A stretch of 11,703 nt of DNA, from positions 1-11,703 of the forward strand of contig MUGC01000018.1 of the NCBI GenBank assembly GCA_002900535.1, given 5' to 3'. This document shows positions 6,392-11,703 of this stretch, in pieces; positions within the stretch are counted from its first letter, which is position 1, and each line of letters starts with the position of its first letter. The DNA comes from Thermoplasmata archaeon M9B1D. GTDB taxonomy: Archaea; Thermoplasmatota; E2; DHVEG-1. Position numbers and translations under genes: made by a program. The notes beneath the pieces are model-generated. The model saw only the letters and a program-made list of their open reading frames with translations, was not told the origin of the DNA and ran no database searches.

Positions 6392-6418
6392 CATAGGTTT
6401 TGCTAATAATATTTTATG

Positions 6419-6470
6419 TATTCTTTCCTGAAGGTAATCCGTATTGCCGTTGGGCTTCTCCATTATACAA
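6419..6470 (+). repeat. Imperfect direct repeat, copy 2
   Basis: Second copy, 78 bases downstream of the first, with about three quarters of positions matching once small indels are allowed. The indels shift any reading frame, so the similarity is at the DNA or RNA level and not protein. Confidence 0.7.
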
Positions 6471-6593
6471 GAAGTCCATAAGGCGATACATAGGATACCT
6501 TCTTCTCTCTCCTTCCATTAAAAATGCTATACGTCGAAGTCTTTTGTTTATAAAAGTTGAGAATTAAACAAAATGGGTTTATCATAATTGTTT

Positions 6594-6668
6594 TGCTTTA
6601 AATTGGGTGGTGGGGCTTTCGACACGCATAAAGAGGAAACTTATGCGTAGCACCACCACGTTAAAGCA
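6594..6668. repeat. Long interrupted hairpin beside the recombinase stop codon
   Basis: Three nested perfect stems: TGCTTTAA 6594-6601 with TTAAAGCA 6661-6668; GGTGGTG 6606-6612 with CACCACC 6651-6657; ACGCATAA 6624-6631 with TTATGCGT 6641-6648, around a nine-base loop. Twenty-three pairs in 75 bases. It begins two bases past the recombinase stop, so it may end or protect that transcript, or be a recombination or replication site. The size and end stem recall a tRNA, but no T-arm or D-arm fits on either strand. Confidence 0.75.
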
Positions 6669-6669
6669 T

Positions 6670-8217
6670 TCATTTCTTCATTTTTTGTTTGCGTATTGTA
6701 TCATTTTTTATTTTCTTTATCATTTTTATTGGGTCAATTTCTCCACTTTTCAATTTTTTCATTTTCTTTGCTTGTTCAATTAATTTATGTATTTCTTCAT
6801 CTGATAATTTACTGAACATATTGACTATTCTATCATTAAAATCTGCCTTTATAAAATCTTCAGCCGTGTATTTTCTATCTTCGACAAAGTAATACCTGCC
6901 GTCTATCATTTTAAGTTTGTATCCTTTGTATTTTGGTTTTTTGATTAGTTCAAGCATTCTTTTATTGTGTTTGTCTAATTCTTCTTGTTGTATTCTGTCA
7001 ACGTAATCTTCTTCTTCCTGTGTAAGTTTAACTTTTGCTTCAATTTCTTCTTGTGGTAAATCCTTCCACCAAAACGGATTTATTTGTGACCTTAGTTCAT
7101 CTGTCAATATTTTTTCTATTGAAGCAAATTTTTCTTCTAAGTTTTTGATATTTTCATTAAGTTCAGAATTGACTTGTTCAGTATTTTTAACTCTTTTTTT
7201 AATTTCTTCTATATGTTTCCGGTGTTCTATTGTATCTTTAGTGATATTTGTATCTGTGTATATTAGAAGGTTAGTTGAGAATTTTAAGTAGTCTTCTTTT
7301 ATCTCTTTCTCATTCTTTTTGTAATATCTGTTGCTAATATCCACGTGTCCGATAAGATATTCTGCTAAGTCTTTGTTATTAAGATATGATCTGAAATAAG
7401 ATTTCAGATTGTAAAGTCTATATTTATAGTATATTTTTCCATTAATTTTTGAAATTTCATCTAAGTCAACGTCTTTTAGTAATTTGTTCCAGCGATTCCT
7501 TATTCTTCCTATTGAAAGAGGAAATAATTTATTGCTTCTTTCGTATTTTATCGGTAAATTCGATATTTTCCTATGATATTCTATATATCTGTTTCTTTGT
7601 TTTAACCAGTCTTCTATTGCGTTTTTTGTCTCATTTGTAATATAGAAATATGGTCTTCTTCTCTTAGTGGTTGTATTAAGTTTATCATTATTTATTCTGG
7701 GTGGATTTTCTTCTAAATGTAAATCAGAAAGTTCTATGTTAGATAAGTCTTCTTCTCGTTGTCCACTATGGGCGATTGTTAAAGCAAATGCTTTAAGCAT
7801 TGAATCAGCGTTTGAAAGAATAAGTCTTATTTTTTCTTTATCTAAGGGTAAATCGTTAAAGACTTTACCATTTACAGGTATTAGTTTATTGATTTTTTTC
7901 CATTCTGAATCTTTGAATTCTATGTGATATTCTTCAAAAAATTGTTTTACTGCTGATTTGTAGTTTTTATATGTTGATTCTCCTTTTGCTATATTCTCCT
8001 TTTTTAAGTATAATATGAAAGATTCTATATCTTCTAAGTATTTATCTTTAAGTTTGAGTTCATCTTTTTTATTGAGAAGTCTTGTATCTTTAAAATATTC
8101 ATCAGGGTCATTTATGTTATGAAGTGCGAAATAATAATTTAATGCTGTTCTCCTTGTTCTAAATAATGAATTGCTGTTTGCTGTCTCTAAAAATTTATTT
8201 ACTTTATCAAATGACAT
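6670..8217 (-). CDS. Tyrosine recombinase (integrase) with long C-terminal extension
   Basis: It probably integrates and excises the element. With ATG at 8217 it has 515 residues. An N-terminal SAM-like DNA-binding part (about 50-115) leads to the catalytic domain: SGQREEDL with Arg154 (box I), a Lys in TTTKRRRPYFYI (about 185), YNLKSYFRSYL (269-279) at box II, LIGH with His291, and SNRYYK with nucleophile Tyr298 or Tyr299. At box II the usual second Arg appears to be Lys272. About 215 residues follow the nucleophile, including a coiled-coil-like stretch near 330-375 and a Lys-rich end, which is unusual. An upstream in-frame ATG at 8256 would overlap the TATA-like box at 8247-8255, so I prefer 8217. 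The long hairpin lies just past its stop. Confidence 0.88.
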   Translation of the reverse strand: MSFDKVNKFLETANSNSLFRTRRTALNYYFALHNINDPDEYFKDTRLLNKKDELKLKDKYLEDIESFILYLKKENIAKGESTYKNYKSAVKQFFEEYHIEFKDSEWKKINKLIPVNGKVFNDLPLDKEKIRLILSNADSMLKAFALTIAHSGQREEDLSNIELSDLHLEENPPRINNDKLNTTTKRRRPYFYITNETKNAIEDWLKQRNRYIEYHRKISNLPIKYERSNKLFPLSIGRIRNRWNKLLKDVDLDEISKINGKIYYKYRLYNLKSYFRSYLNNKDLAEYLIGHVDISNRYYKKNEKEIKEDYLKFSTNLLIYTDTNITKDTIEHRKHIEEIKKRVKNTEQVNSELNENIKNLEEKFASIEKILTDELRSQINPFWWKDLPQEEIEAKVKLTQEEEDYVDRIQQEELDKHNKRMLELIKKPKYKGYKLKMIDGRYYFVEDRKYTAEDFIKADFNDRIVNMFSKLSDEEIHKLIEQAKKMKKLKSGEIDPIKMIKKIKNDTIRKQKMKK

Positions 8218-8240
8218 TAAAATCAATATTATGAATAAAA

Positions 8241-8256
8241 TGTTAGTATATAACAT
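8241..8256 (-). promoter_or_regulatory. Recombinase promoter with TGTTA-N5-TAACA operator
   Basis: On the minus strand TTATATAC at about 8247-8254 lies some 30 bases before ATG 8217, the right distance for a nearly leaderless transcript; no ribosome site is present. The same bases form the inverted repeat TGTTA 8241-8245 / TAACA 8251-8255, so a bound regulator would cover the TATA box. Confidence 0.5.
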
Positions 8257-8271
8257 TTATTGATTCCAGAG

Positions 8272-8293
8272 TGTTAGATGTATATAACATCTA
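8272..8293. promoter_or_regulatory. Candidate right attachment site / second operator
   Basis: TGTTAGATGTATATAAC (8272-8288) matches 3347-3363 except for one base. It overlaps an inverted repeat, TAGATGT 8275-8281 and ACATCTA 8287-8293, with five central bases, a layout like a recombinase core site. On the minus strand it also reads as a TATA-like TGTTATATACATC similar to the promoter at 8241-8256, so it may instead be regulatory. Confidence 0.45.
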
Positions 8294-8406
8294 GTATTTA
8301 TAATTTTCCAATAAAAAAGCAAAAAATCCCAAAAGGTATTTTAAAAGAAATAGCTGAAAAAGAAAAAGTTGAATTAAAACTTAATAAACCATCTCACTGG
8401 AAATAG
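8278..8406 (+). pseudogene. Possible 3' remnant of an interrupted gene (42 codons)
   Basis: An open frame ends at TAG 8404-8406, two bases from the stop of the convergent squalene-cyclase-repeat gene. The last 33 residues look like real protein: IPKGILKEIAEKEKVEL, then NKPSHWK, an amphipathic Lys/Glu helix followed by an aromatic tail. In frame, the first ATG (8278) lies within the attachment-like repeat and a TAG comes directly before it; no ribosome site is seen. It may be the tail of a gene cut by integration, or a small intact gene. I do not recognise the product, and no matching N-terminal part is visible at the left end of the element. Confidence 0.35.
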
Positions 8407-8408
8407 TT

Positions 8409-9419
8409 TTACCCATAATATTTTTTAAGCATTTTCATAGCCTTTAGAGTAATCCATTTACTAGGAGCTCCTTTTGTTTCAATGTTTGTAATAAAACGAC
8501 CGTTAAATGTTTCTTCAAGAATCCAACGTCCTTGTTCATTCTGCTTAGAAACAACGATGTTCACTGCATCTTGCATTCTTTCATCTTTAATCCCTAAATC
8601 TGTTAGTATATTTAGAATTTCAAGAATATCATCCTGGTACATGTGGGGAAAACGAAGTCTAAGCCAACCAGGTTTTGAAACCTTTGAAAGATTACGACTT
8701 TTCTTGTAAATATGATGTAAAAGCAGATAATCAACAGCCTTGTCGATTGTGTTTTTTACATCTTTATTTCTTTTATTTTCAGGAATTTCAGCAAGGGCTT
8801 TCAATGATTTTACAACACCCATATGACATGAATGTTTACTAAAACATGCTTTGTGTCCCTTATAAGGCCAATCGTCTGGCAAATCAATGTATTTACCATC
8901 ATCAAATCGTTGATACTTTGTAATCCATTCAATCCCTTTTTGAACTCGTGGGTCATCTAAATAACCAAAGCGAATCATAGACCAGATCATGTTTCCGGTA
9001 AGACAAGGAATAACCTTTCCAGGTGTGCCTCCTCCTTTTGAGGAGCTATGATAAGCAAAACCACCACGAATTTTATCTTGAGAATTTTTTAAAATAAACT
9101 CGCAGGTTTTTCTTATTCTTTGATCCTTTTCATCAGCACCTAAAGAAGCTAGTATAATAAGATTCCAAACGGTACCTCGATATTTAGAATGTTCATAGAA
9201 ATCTTCAGGTTTTCCCCAATAACCACCAGAGTTTTGTTTCTCTAAAATCTTTGGAACTACACCAGTTTTCATAATTTGCTGTTTTGTACTTTTAACTTCT
9301 TTATCATCTAATGGTTTACCAATTAAATCAACGAGAGTATAATATTTAACTGATGGGTTATCATTTTCAAATAACCAGTTTGTGTTATCTTTTTTTAAAT
9401 AATATTTCCAATCGTTCAT
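8409..9419 (-). CDS. Squalene-cyclase/prenyltransferase-repeat protein
   Basis: A 336-residue soluble protein without signal peptide, built of helical repeats like those of terpene cyclases and prenyltransferase beta subunits: GGYWGKPEDFYEHSKYRGTVWNLIIL (in parts, 65-90), CLTGNMIWSMIRFGYLDDPRV (139-159), HSCHMGVVKSLKALAEIP (196-213) and SKQNEQGRWILEE (291-303). Such stand-alone archaeal proteins often carry automatic names such as terpene cyclase or, misleadingly, nitrogen fixation protein NifH. I see no DxDD acid motif (the closest is YQDD at 261-264), so a class II terpene-cyclase reaction is not supported. Conserved-looking Cys139, Cys192 and Cys198 with nearby His196 and His199 could bind metal. 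A TATA-like AGTATATAAT (minus strand, 9461-9470) fits a short leader. The substrate is unknown. Confidence 0.75.
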   Translation of the reverse strand: MNDWKYYLKKDNTNWLFENDNPSVKYYTLVDLIGKPLDDKEVKSTKQQIMKTGVVPKILEKQNSGGYWGKPEDFYEHSKYRGTVWNLIILASLGADEKDQRIRKTCEFILKNSQDKIRGGFAYHSSSKGGGTPGKVIPCLTGNMIWSMIRFGYLDDPRVQKGIEWITKYQRFDDGKYIDLPDDWPYKGHKACFSKHSCHMGVVKSLKALAEIPENKRNKDVKNTIDKAVDYLLLHHIYKKSRNLSKVSKPGWLRLRFPHMYQDDILEILNILTDLGIKDERMQDAVNIVVSKQNEQGRWILEETFNGRFITNIETKGAPSKWITLKAMKMLKKYYG

Positions 9420-9591
9420 ACCTAGGCATCAAAAATTAATATGGGTTTAACATTTTTAATATTATATACTTTTAATTATAGGTTTAGTTACCAAGAATAT
9501 AGAAAAGTAATATCTTTTGTTATTAGTTAAATAACATTTAAATTATTAACTTAATAACTTATATATAGTATCTTATATATAATAACGTGAA
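9420..9591. promoter_or_regulatory. Divergent promoter region with a leaderless promoter for the peptidase
   Basis: On the plus strand TTATATATA at 9559-9567 is centred about 28 bases before ATG 9592, so the peptidase mRNA probably begins at or next to its start codon; no ribosome site is present. On the minus strand AGTATATAAT (9461-9470) serves the divergent gene. Several TTAA-rich inverted words lie around 9526-9552, which in such AT-rich DNA I do not interpret further. Confidence 0.5.
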
Positions 9592-10887
9592 ATGTTTGTA
9601 AAATTTATAAAAATTAAGATAATTTCCCTTTGCCTAATTTTTTTATTGCTAGGTGCTTCTTTTCTATGCCAAGCAACAAATCAAACTATTATAACAAATA
9701 AAAATGGAAGTAAAACAGCAAATGCAAACATTATCGATATGGTTCAGCAAATAGATGAAAATCTAGTTTATTACTATCTTAGTAATCTTGTAGAATATGG
9801 CATTCGTTATACCGGTAGTTTGGAATGTCAAATTTCTGGTGATTATCTATATAATGAGTTTGAAAAAATGGGACTTTTTGTAGAATTTCATGATTGGAGT
9901 TTTGATGAATTTAATAGTAGGAATGTCGTTGCAACGTTGAATGGATCCGACACTGAAAGCGATGCTATATTTCTTATAACAGCACATTATGATACTTTTA
10001 AAAATTCTCCTGGTGCGAATGATGATGGATCTGGTGTTGCAGCAGTATTGGCTATAGCTAATGTTTGCAGTAAATATAGTTTTAATCATACAATTCGTTT
10101 TATTTGTTTTTCAGGTGAGGAAGTTGGAACTTATGGAAGTCTATCTTATGCACGTGATTCATATGAAGATGAAGATAATATTATTGCAGTGTTAAATCTG
10201 GATATTATTGGATATGCAAATTCAGTTTATGGAGGAAAAATCATCCGTTTTCACCATGAGAAACGTTCCTCATGGATTGCAGAGTTTGCACAAGATGTTA
10301 GTAATAAATATCTTGAAATAGTTGATATGACTGTTGAAGATATGCCCAATTATCGTGGCCATGATGGGCAGGCTTTCTTGGATTACGGGTATGATGGTGT
10401 ATGGATTGCAGAACATGATGGATATTCATGGGGTCATTCACCAAATGATACAATGGAACATATTAATCTTACATATCTTTCAAAGGCAACTAAGTTTATG
10501 CTTGCAGTTCTAGTTGAACTTGCAAACAGACCAATTGATCTCCAGGTTATTATAAAAACACCATATGAAGGAACAATTTATTTTTTAAAAAGAAAAATTC
10601 CAGTTTCTTTTGCTCGATATTACTTTAGCAAACTTCGTGGTACTACAATTATTTTTGGAAAAACTACTGCTAGTGTGCAAGTTAAAAGTAGTCAAGAAAT
10701 CAAATTCGTTGTTTTTTGTAAAGATAATAATTTTGTATACTGGGATTCTTCTCCGCCTTATGAATGGGATTTTAATAGTAGATATAGTTCAATTAATGGA
10801 ATGTTTACTTTAAGAGTATATGCATATACCTATACTGGTCAGTTTGCATCTGATGAAATGGATATTATAATGTTTTCAAAACCTTAG
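9592..10887 (+). CDS. Secreted M28-family metallopeptidase with Ig-like C-terminal domain
   Basis: Probably an exported zinc aminopeptidase or carboxypeptidase that supplies amino acids from peptides. Residues 4-28 form a Sec-type signal (basic start, then SLCLIFLLLGASFL); no lipobox is evident. The M28 zinc ligands and catalytic residues are in place: H132-Y-D134, GANDDGSG with bridging Asp144, SGEEVGTYGS with Glu176/Glu177, LNLDIIGY with Asp204, and HSPNDT with His282. From about 318 to the end is a beta-rich domain with SSPPYEWDF and a final Y-A-Y-x-Y-T-G-Q-F-A-S-D-E, the pattern of Ig-like modules common on secreted archaeal proteins. The 431-residue length agrees. A leaderless promoter lies directly upstream. 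Exact substrate preference cannot be read from sequence. Confidence 0.9.
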   Translation: MFVKFIKIKIISLCLIFLLLGASFLCQATNQTIITNKNGSKTANANIIDMVQQIDENLVYYYLSNLVEYGIRYTGSLECQISGDYLYNEFEKMGLFVEFHDWSFDEFNSRNVVATLNGSDTESDAIFLITAHYDTFKNSPGANDDGSGVAAVLAIANVCSKYSFNHTIRFICFSGEEVGTYGSLSYARDSYEDEDNIIAVLNLDIIGYANSVYGGKIIRFHHEKRSSWIAEFAQDVSNKYLEIVDMTVEDMPNYRGHDGQAFLDYGYDGVWIAEHDGYSWGHSPNDTMEHINLTYLSKATKFMLAVLVELANRPIDLQVIIKTPYEGTIYFLKRKIPVSFARYYFSKLRGTTIIFGKTTASVQVKSSQEIKFVVFCKDNNFVYWDSSPPYEWDFNSRYSSINGMFTLRVYAYTYTGQFASDEMDIIMFSKP

Positions 10888-10911
10888 AAAAACATCAATT
10901 TTACCCATAAG

Positions 10912-10921
10912 TATTTTTTTT
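10912..10921 (+). terminator. T-run after the peptidase gene
   Basis: Eight consecutive T bases (10914-10921), about 25 bases past the peptidase stop, would suit an archaeal T-rich terminator. It also lies only 20 bases before the racemase start, so readthrough into that gene is possible. Confidence 0.4.
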
Positions 10922-10941
10922 GAAAAATTATACAATTTATT

Positions 10942-11640
10942 ATGAAAACAATTGGTCTAATTGGTGGAACATCTTGGTTATCAACACTTGAATATTATCG
11001 GATTATTAATGAAACAGTAAATGAAAAACTTGGAGATGCTCATTCTGCACGTTGTATTTTATATTCTGTTGATTTTGAAGAGGATATTGTAAAAAATGAA
11101 TACAATTGGGATAAGATAATTGAAAATTATATAGATATTGCAATAAGACTTGAGCGTTTTGGCGCAGATTTTTTAATTATTTGTGCTAATACTGTTCATA
11201 AAATTGTTGAAGGTGTTCAAAAAAGTATAAAGATTCCGATTCTTCATATAGCTGATGCAACTGGTATAAAGATTGTTGAAAATGGATTCAAAAAAGTTGG
11301 TCTTCTTGGAACCAGGATTACCATGGAAGAAAATTTTTATAAAGATAGGCTAAAAGAAAAATTTGGTATTGAAACAATTATTCCTAAAGAAAATGAAAGA
11401 GAAATAATTCATAAAATTATTCATGAAGAGCTGACTTATAATATAATTAGAGATTCTTCTAAACAAAGATACATTAAAATAATCAGAAATCTGGTAGATG
11501 ATGGCGCGCAGGGAATTATTCTTGGTTGTACTGAAATACCGTTGTTAATTAAACAAAATGATGTAGAGATTCCTGTTTTTGATACAACTAACATTCATGC
11601 CAAAGCAGCGGTAGATTATGCATGTTTGAGAATTTACTGA
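10942..11640 (+). CDS. Aspartate/glutamate racemase family protein
   Basis: A 232-residue member of the cofactor-independent two-base racemase family. It has the opening IGLIGGTSWLSTLEYYR (residues 4-20), the first active-site segment IICANTVHK (79-87), VGLLGTRITM (119-128) and the second active-site segment GIILGCTEIPLL (191-202) with catalytic Cys196. In classical members the first segment reads CNT with a catalytic Cys, and in broad-specificity relatives TNT; here the aligned residue is Ala82, with a Cys one position earlier. The reaction may thus be altered or one-sided, so substrate and activity are uncertain. No ribosome site or clear separate promoter is visible; the gene lies 54 bases after the peptidase, so cotranscription or a leaderless start is possible. 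No partner pathway is visible. Confidence 0.85.
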   Translation: MKTIGLIGGTSWLSTLEYYRIINETVNEKLGDAHSARCILYSVDFEEDIVKNEYNWDKIIENYIDIAIRLERFGADFLIICANTVHKIVEGVQKSIKIPILHIADATGIKIVENGFKKVGLLGTRITMEENFYKDRLKEKFGIETIIPKENEREIIHKIIHEELTYNIIRDSSKQRYIKIIRNLVDDGAQGIILGCTEIPLLIKQNDVEIPVFDTTNIHAKAAVDYACLRIY

Positions 11641-11650
11641 AGCAGAATTA

Positions 11651-11667
11651 ACTTTTTCTTTTCGTTT
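11651..11667 (+). terminator. T-rich tract after the racemase gene
   Basis: Clusters of T (five at 11653-11657, then further runs to 11667) begin about a dozen bases after the stop, without a stem. This fits archaeal termination on T-rich tracts. Confidence 0.4.
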
Positions 11668-11703
11668 ATAGATAAATGTTTATTGAATATTTTACTAATA
11701 AAT

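Larger units (their letters stand above)
6258..6669. other. Structured non-coding stretch before the recombinase gene
   Basis: This is the longest stretch without a clear gene in the window (412 bases) and looks richer in G and C than its surroundings. It contains two imperfect direct repeats of about 52 bases, a small stem in each, and a long hairpin against the recombinase stop codon. One frame stays open at 6400-6567 from a TTG, but without ribosome site or recognisable product. Candidates are a replication origin, accessory recombinase-binding sites or a non-coding RNA. Confidence 0.5.
3347..8288. mobile_element. Putative integrated rolling-circle plasmid or virus-like element
   Basis: An HUH Rep lies at the left end and a tyrosine recombinase at the right end, with small zinc and membrane proteins and structured non-coding DNA between them, all set among chromosomal genes. 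A small archaeal plasmid able to integrate would look like this. The ends given are the 17-base near-identical direct repeat (3347-3363 and 8272-8288, one mismatch); the second copy lies just upstream of the recombinase start, a usual place for an attachment site. The ends are provisional because the same repeat can be read as a shared promoter motif. If the Xre/DUF2178 operon belongs to the element, the left end moves to about 2670. Confidence 0.6.

Noticed and set aside
6359..6406. Tiny frame starting ATG at 6359 after AAAGGA, reading MACRCGFSIIQHRFC.
   Set aside because: Only 15 residues, and the second repeat copy has neither the ATG nor the frame.
6341..6470. CRISPR array, because of repeated blocks at regular distance.
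   Set aside because: Only two imperfect copies with indels and no cas genes nearby.
6400..6567. Open frame of about 55 codons from a TTG, with residues such as SPSIKNAIRRSLLFIKVEN near its end.
   Set aside because: It has no ATG or GTG start and no ribosome site. The repeat copy upstream does not keep the frame, so DNA- or RNA-level function fits better.
6594..6668. tRNA gene, suggested by the seven-to-eight-base end stem and 73-75 base length.
   Set aside because: Neither strand has a T-arm with GTTC before the 3' end stem, nor a plausible D-arm; the middle stem is too long for an anticodon arm.
8218..8256. Longer integrase start at ATG 8256, adding MLYTNILFIILIL as a membrane or signal segment.
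   Set aside because: The extension overlaps the TATA-like box and operator at 8241-8256, and a hydrophobic head makes no sense on a recombinase; ATG 8217 fits a leaderless transcript.
10900..10920. TTTTACCCATAA followed by a T-run, resembling 8406-8425 at the end of the squalene-cyclase-repeat gene; possible remnant of a second copy or transposition footprint.
   Set aside because: Similarity is about 20 bases of AT-rich sequence, with no further matching codons upstream on the minus strand.

Overview
The window looks like archaeal DNA of low GC content (roughly 30% by eye). The evidence is an archaeal-type tyrosyl-tRNA synthetase, an archaeal-type adenylosuccinate lyase, TATA-box promoters placed for short-leader or leaderless transcripts, and two genes of kinds common in Thermoplasmatota: a cytosolic squalene-cyclase-repeat protein and a secreted M28 peptidase with an Ig-like tail. 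A mesophilic member of Thermoplasmatota is my best guess, but it is an inference. I found no tRNA, rRNA or CRISPR array.

Layout. Positions 1-2669 are chromosomal housekeeping: the start of a leftward membrane protein, then purB and tyrS reading right as a pair. Positions 2673-3290 hold a leftward two-gene operon, a four-helix DUF2178-like membrane protein followed by a small Xre-type repressor, with tandem repeats and a palindrome in its promoter/leader. Positions about 3350-8290 read as an integrated small plasmid or virus-like element. Its parts are an HUH rolling-circle replication initiator (3506-4525) translationally linked to two 35-residue zinc microproteins; two membrane proteins (5025-5255 and 5529-6257), each behind a copy of the same hairpin-plus-promoter module; a structured 412-base non-coding stretch with 52-base direct repeats and a long hairpin; and a leftward tyrosine recombinase (6670-8217). 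A near-identical 17-base sequence at 3347-3363 and 8272-8288 could be the attachment-site duplication, giving an element of about 4.9 kb, or could be a shared promoter/operator motif. A 42-codon open frame at the right junction may be a gene remnant.

Positions 8409-11640 are chromosomal again: a leftward squalene-cyclase-repeat protein, a divergent leaderless secreted M28 peptidase and an aspartate/glutamate racemase family protein.

How it fits together. Rep would start rolling-circle replication of the excised circle, and the recombinase would integrate and excise it. TGTTA/TAACA inverted motifs recur at four or five promoters inside and beside the element (3338, 4895, 5466, 8241, 8272). 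This suggests one regulator, possibly the Xre protein at 2673, co-controls them. The DUF2178/Xre pair may therefore belong to the element or may be its chromosomal neighbour; the sequence alone does not decide.
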